Assembly (NCBI GenBank): GCA_904502145.1
Contig: CAJGDH010000113.1
Coordinates: 1 to 6,348, forward strand
Origin: an uncultured Eubacterium sp.
GTDB taxonomy: Bacteria > Bacillota > Clostridia > Lachnospirales > Lachnospiraceae
Direction of reading: 5' to 3'
Length of the DNA: 6,348 bases
Shown: piece after piece, positions 4,292 through 6,348 of the stretch
How the letters are laid out: every line of letters begins with the position of its first letter
How positions within the stretch are numbered: the first letter of the stretch is position 1
The notes under the pieces: generated by a model
What the model saw: only the letters and a program-made list of their open reading frames with translations
Told to the model about the DNA's origin: nothing
The model's database searches: none
Translations under genes and position numbers: made by a program

Positions 4292-5629
4292 ATGGAGAAG
4301 AAGAGACCTGTCCGAAAGAAAAAACCGAAAAAGCATATCGTTGTCTTCCAGGATGCAAATGAAAAGGTTTTTAAGACTGTCTTTGTGACTGACGGTGAGG
4401 AAGCCAGGCCTCCTGAGATGAAAAGCGTACAGTTTGAAACCTTGCACCACCGGATCATCTTTGACGGGTGGGATCAGGATATCACTTCCGTTCGCTCGAA
4501 TCTCGTGGTCCATCCCATCTACAGGGAGGTTCCTAAAGAATATCTCATCATGTATTTCCATGAAGACGGGAAGATCCTGGGTTCCGAGACTGTTCCCTAT
4601 GGTATGGATGCCAGGGCGGAATTTTTTCCGGAGAAAGAGGAAACAGAGGAATTCTTCTATCATTTTGACGGTTGGAGCTGCAGCCTGAAATCCATAGACG
4701 GAGACCGCACGGCTAAAGCCCTTTTCCGTGCGGAAAGAAAAACATTTCCCGTCAGGTTTTATAATGAAGGGGGAAAACTGATCCGGGAAGAAATGATCCC
4801 CTACGGTCAGGGCGCGAACGATCCCGGACCGGTGAGAAAGATGGACGACCCGACCTACTATTATCATTTTGACGGGTGGGATACTTCCTTTGATACGGTT
4901 AAAGGCCCCCTGGAGGTTCATCCCCTTTTCCGGGAGGAATTCAAGGAATACCGGATCAGGCTTTTTGAGGAGGATCAGCTGATCTTTGAAAAATTCTATC
5001 ACTATGACGACCCGGTGGAATATCCTCCCATGGAGAAGAAAGGGTATGATTTTATCTGGCACGATCCTGTGGATCATGTAACGGATACCCGCGAGATCAC
5101 CGGATCCTGGCAGTTTTCCAACCCAAAGGGAAGGAGGATGGAGAACGGGGGATGCATATACGAGATCACGGACCCTTCCATCACGGATGGTACGGTCCGT
5201 CTGGTCAGCTGCAGCAGCCCCCTGGAACAGATCATCCTCCCCGACCGGATCAGGCTGGGAGATTATTATTATAAGATAGGAGCCATCGGAGGGAAAGCTT
5301 TCGCCGGATGCGGAAAAGCCAGGACCATCGTCTGTTCCGACAAAGTGGAATATCTGGAGAAAGGCTGTTTTGCTTCCTGCAGACGGCTGGAACAGGTGGT
5401 GCTGGGGAAAAATGTACGAAGAATCGGAGAGGCAGCTTTTGCCGACAGCAGACATCTCCGTAAACTGGTCATAAAGAGTGACCGGATCCTCAGTCTGGAC
5501 AGGAGGACATTTGACAAGATGAACCACAGGGTGACCTGTGTGGTGCCCCCCGGACTTATAACAAAATATGAAAAGCTTCTGGACCGGGCGGTCCGGGAAA
5601 AAAACATAAAGATCATCCCTGACCTCTGA
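4292..5629 (+). CDS. InlB B-repeat-like plus BspA-type LRR protein, no signal peptide
   Basis: A 445-aa protein. After a very basic N-terminus (MEKKRPVRKKKPKK, 1-14) come three regular 68-residue units and a fourth diverged one (about 14-272). They resemble the Listeria-Bacteroides (InlB B / Flg_new) repeat: a 'V-x-F-x-x-x-G-K' strand, a 'V/I-P-Y-G' turn and an FDGW core at 57-60, 125-128 and 193-196. Residues about 286-425 look like a BspA-type LRR_5 domain (IGGKAFAGC, LEKGCFASC, IGEAAFADS). Such domains are usually on secreted or surface proteins, yet there is no signal peptide, membrane segment or LPXTG motif, so it is probably cytoplasmic or exported unconventionally. The start is uncertain: the ATG at 4292 lacks a clear ribosome binding site but sits 7 nt after the thrH stop, fitting translational coupling; a GTG at 4259 overlapping thrH would add 11 residues. 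The function is unknown; protein or ligand binding is the usual role of these folds. Confidence 0.8.
   Translation: MEKKRPVRKKKPKKHIVVFQDANEKVFKTVFVTDGEEARPPEMKSVQFETLHHRIIFDGWDQDITSVRSNLVVHPIYREVPKEYLIMYFHEDGKILGSETVPYGMDARAEFFPEKEETEEFFYHFDGWSCSLKSIDGDRTAKALFRAERKTFPVRFYNEGGKLIREEMIPYGQGANDPGPVRKMDDPTYYYHFDGWDTSFDTVKGPLEVHPLFREEFKEYRIRLFEEDQLIFEKFYHYDDPVEYPPMEKKGYDFIWHDPVDHVTDTREITGSWQFSNPKGRRMENGGCIYEITDPSITDGTVRLVSCSSPLEQIILPDRIRLGDYYYKIGAIGGKAFAGCGKARTIVCSDKVEYLEKGCFASCRRLEQVVLGKNVRRIGEAAFADSRHLRKLVIKSDRILSLDRRTFDKMNHRVTCVVPPGLITKYEKLLDRAVREKNIKIIPDL
4331..5107 (+). repeat. Four tandem protein repeat units (68-aa period)
   Basis: The FDGW codons begin at 4460, 4664 and 4868, exactly 204 nt apart, so the first three units have identical length. 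Unit four (about 4943-5107) has F-x-W in place of FDGW and is about seven residues shorter to that point. DNA identity between units is limited outside the core, suggesting old duplications rather than recent expansion. Confidence 0.7.
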
Positions 5630-5680
5630 TCAAAGATTTAAATCTTTACAAAATTCAGAGGGGAAGGGATGATTTTTTTT
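5612..5680 (+). terminator. Large rho-independent terminator overlapping the gene end
   Basis: Outer stem ATCATCCCT (5612-5620) with AGGGATGAT (5665-5673), inner stem CCTCTGA (5623-5629) with TCAGAGG (5655-5661), then a run of eight T (5673-5680). The loop holds a 16-bp AT palindrome (5632-5647) that can form a further hairpin. The left arm is formed by the last codons and the stop codon of the repeat/LRR gene. It separates that operon from the rRNA operon. Confidence 0.9.
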
Positions 5681-5693
5681 ATCATTTTGACCC

Positions 5694-5722
5694 TTGACAT
5701 TAATTATGTGGCATGTTAAGAT
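5694..5722 (+). promoter_or_regulatory. rRNA operon promoter
   Basis: Consensus TTGACA (5694-5699), 17-nt spacer, TAAGAT (5717-5722) preceded by TGT, an extended -10. A second TTGACC (5687-5692) lies seven bases upstream. Transcription should begin near 5728-5730, about 220 nt before mature 16S. The T-rich run at 5673-5688 is where an UP element would sit. Confidence 0.8.
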
Positions 5723-5729
5723 GGATGAG

Positions 5730-5951
5730 CTGTCGCAAAGACGGCATCGTATCTTGATAACTGAATAGCACAACAACCTTGAACGTTCAATTCATACAAA
5801 GCGTAAAGCTTTGCTTTAAATTTCATTCGGGTCTGATGCACAAGTGATGTCAAGACGTCAGATCCATGGAACGACGAACGAAAAAGTTTGAAGAACCAAA
5901 ACAACAGTAAAGACAGGTAAAGACCAGTGGTCTTGACCTTGATCGGACATC
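5730..5951 (+). other. rRNA operon leader with boxA-like site and processing hairpins
   Basis: This stretch is transcribed but not coding. CTTGATAACTGAAT (5753-5766) resembles the boxA-type antitermination sequence of Firmicute rRNA operons (usual core TTGAAAACTGAA). It contains a 12-bp palindrome TTGAACGTTCAA (5779-5790), a 10-bp stem with two G-U pairs (5829-5838 with 5856-5865), and a hairpin AAGACC-AGT-GGTCTT (5920-5934) extended by AGGT/ACCT (5915-5918 with 5936-5939). These are probably involved in folding or RNase processing before the 16S 5' end; individual roles are inferred. Confidence 0.65.

Positions 5952-6348
<397 letters not shown>

Noticed and set aside
4196..5527. Long minus-strand open frame (443 codons)
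   Set aside because: It lies opposite the repeat/LRR gene and the end of thrH, whose domains and motifs are clear. The translation shows no family features, and the ribosome binding site, promoter and terminator evidence is all on the plus strand.

Overview
The window looks like chromosomal DNA from a Lachnospiraceae-type (Clostridia, Firmicutes) anaerobe. The best evidence is the partial 16S rRNA gene at the right end. It carries the universal 5' primer site and the 'ACTCCTACGGGAGGCAGCAG' block, and its V1/V2 text reads like Clostridium cluster XIVa. The protein genes fit: strong AGGAGG-type ribosome binding sites, extended -10 promoters, and a PurF-like protein with Bacillus-type iron-sulfur cysteines.

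Layout. At the left edge, the first 13 codons of a thiolase (acetyl-CoA acetyltransferase) run leftward. A 634-bp AT-rich divergent intergenic region follows, with one recognisable promoter for each direction. Then, all rightward: (1) a ribokinase-family pyridoxal/pyridoxamine kinase (685-1527); (2) a PurF paralog (1648-3060) that keeps the PRPP-binding loop and four iron-sulfur cysteines but has lost the catalytic N-terminal cysteine and apparently the glutamine-binding residues; (3) a strong hairpin terminator; (4) an unrecognised 143-aa protein ending in CxxCxxC (3116-3547); (5) a ThrH-type HAD phosphatase/phosphotransferase (3673-4284) with its own promoter region; (6) a 445-aa protein of four InlB-B-like repeats plus a BspA-like leucine-rich-repeat domain, with no signal peptide (4292-5629), probably co-transcribed with thrH; (7) a large terminator, then immediately the rRNA promoter, a leader of about 220 nt, and the first 397 nt of 16S rRNA.

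How they may work together. The kinase (PLP supply), the PRPP-binding PurF paralog and ThrH (phosphoserine/homoserine phosphate chemistry) all belong to cofactor, nucleotide or amino-acid metabolism, but nothing shows that they form one pathway. The most interesting items are the glutaminase-dead PurF paralog beside a small Cys-rich protein, the apparently cytoplasmic repeat/LRR protein behind thrH, a CATTGCA element recurring at the -35 of several promoters, and a four-copy ACCTGC array in the kinase leader. No mobile element, CRISPR array or tRNA was found.
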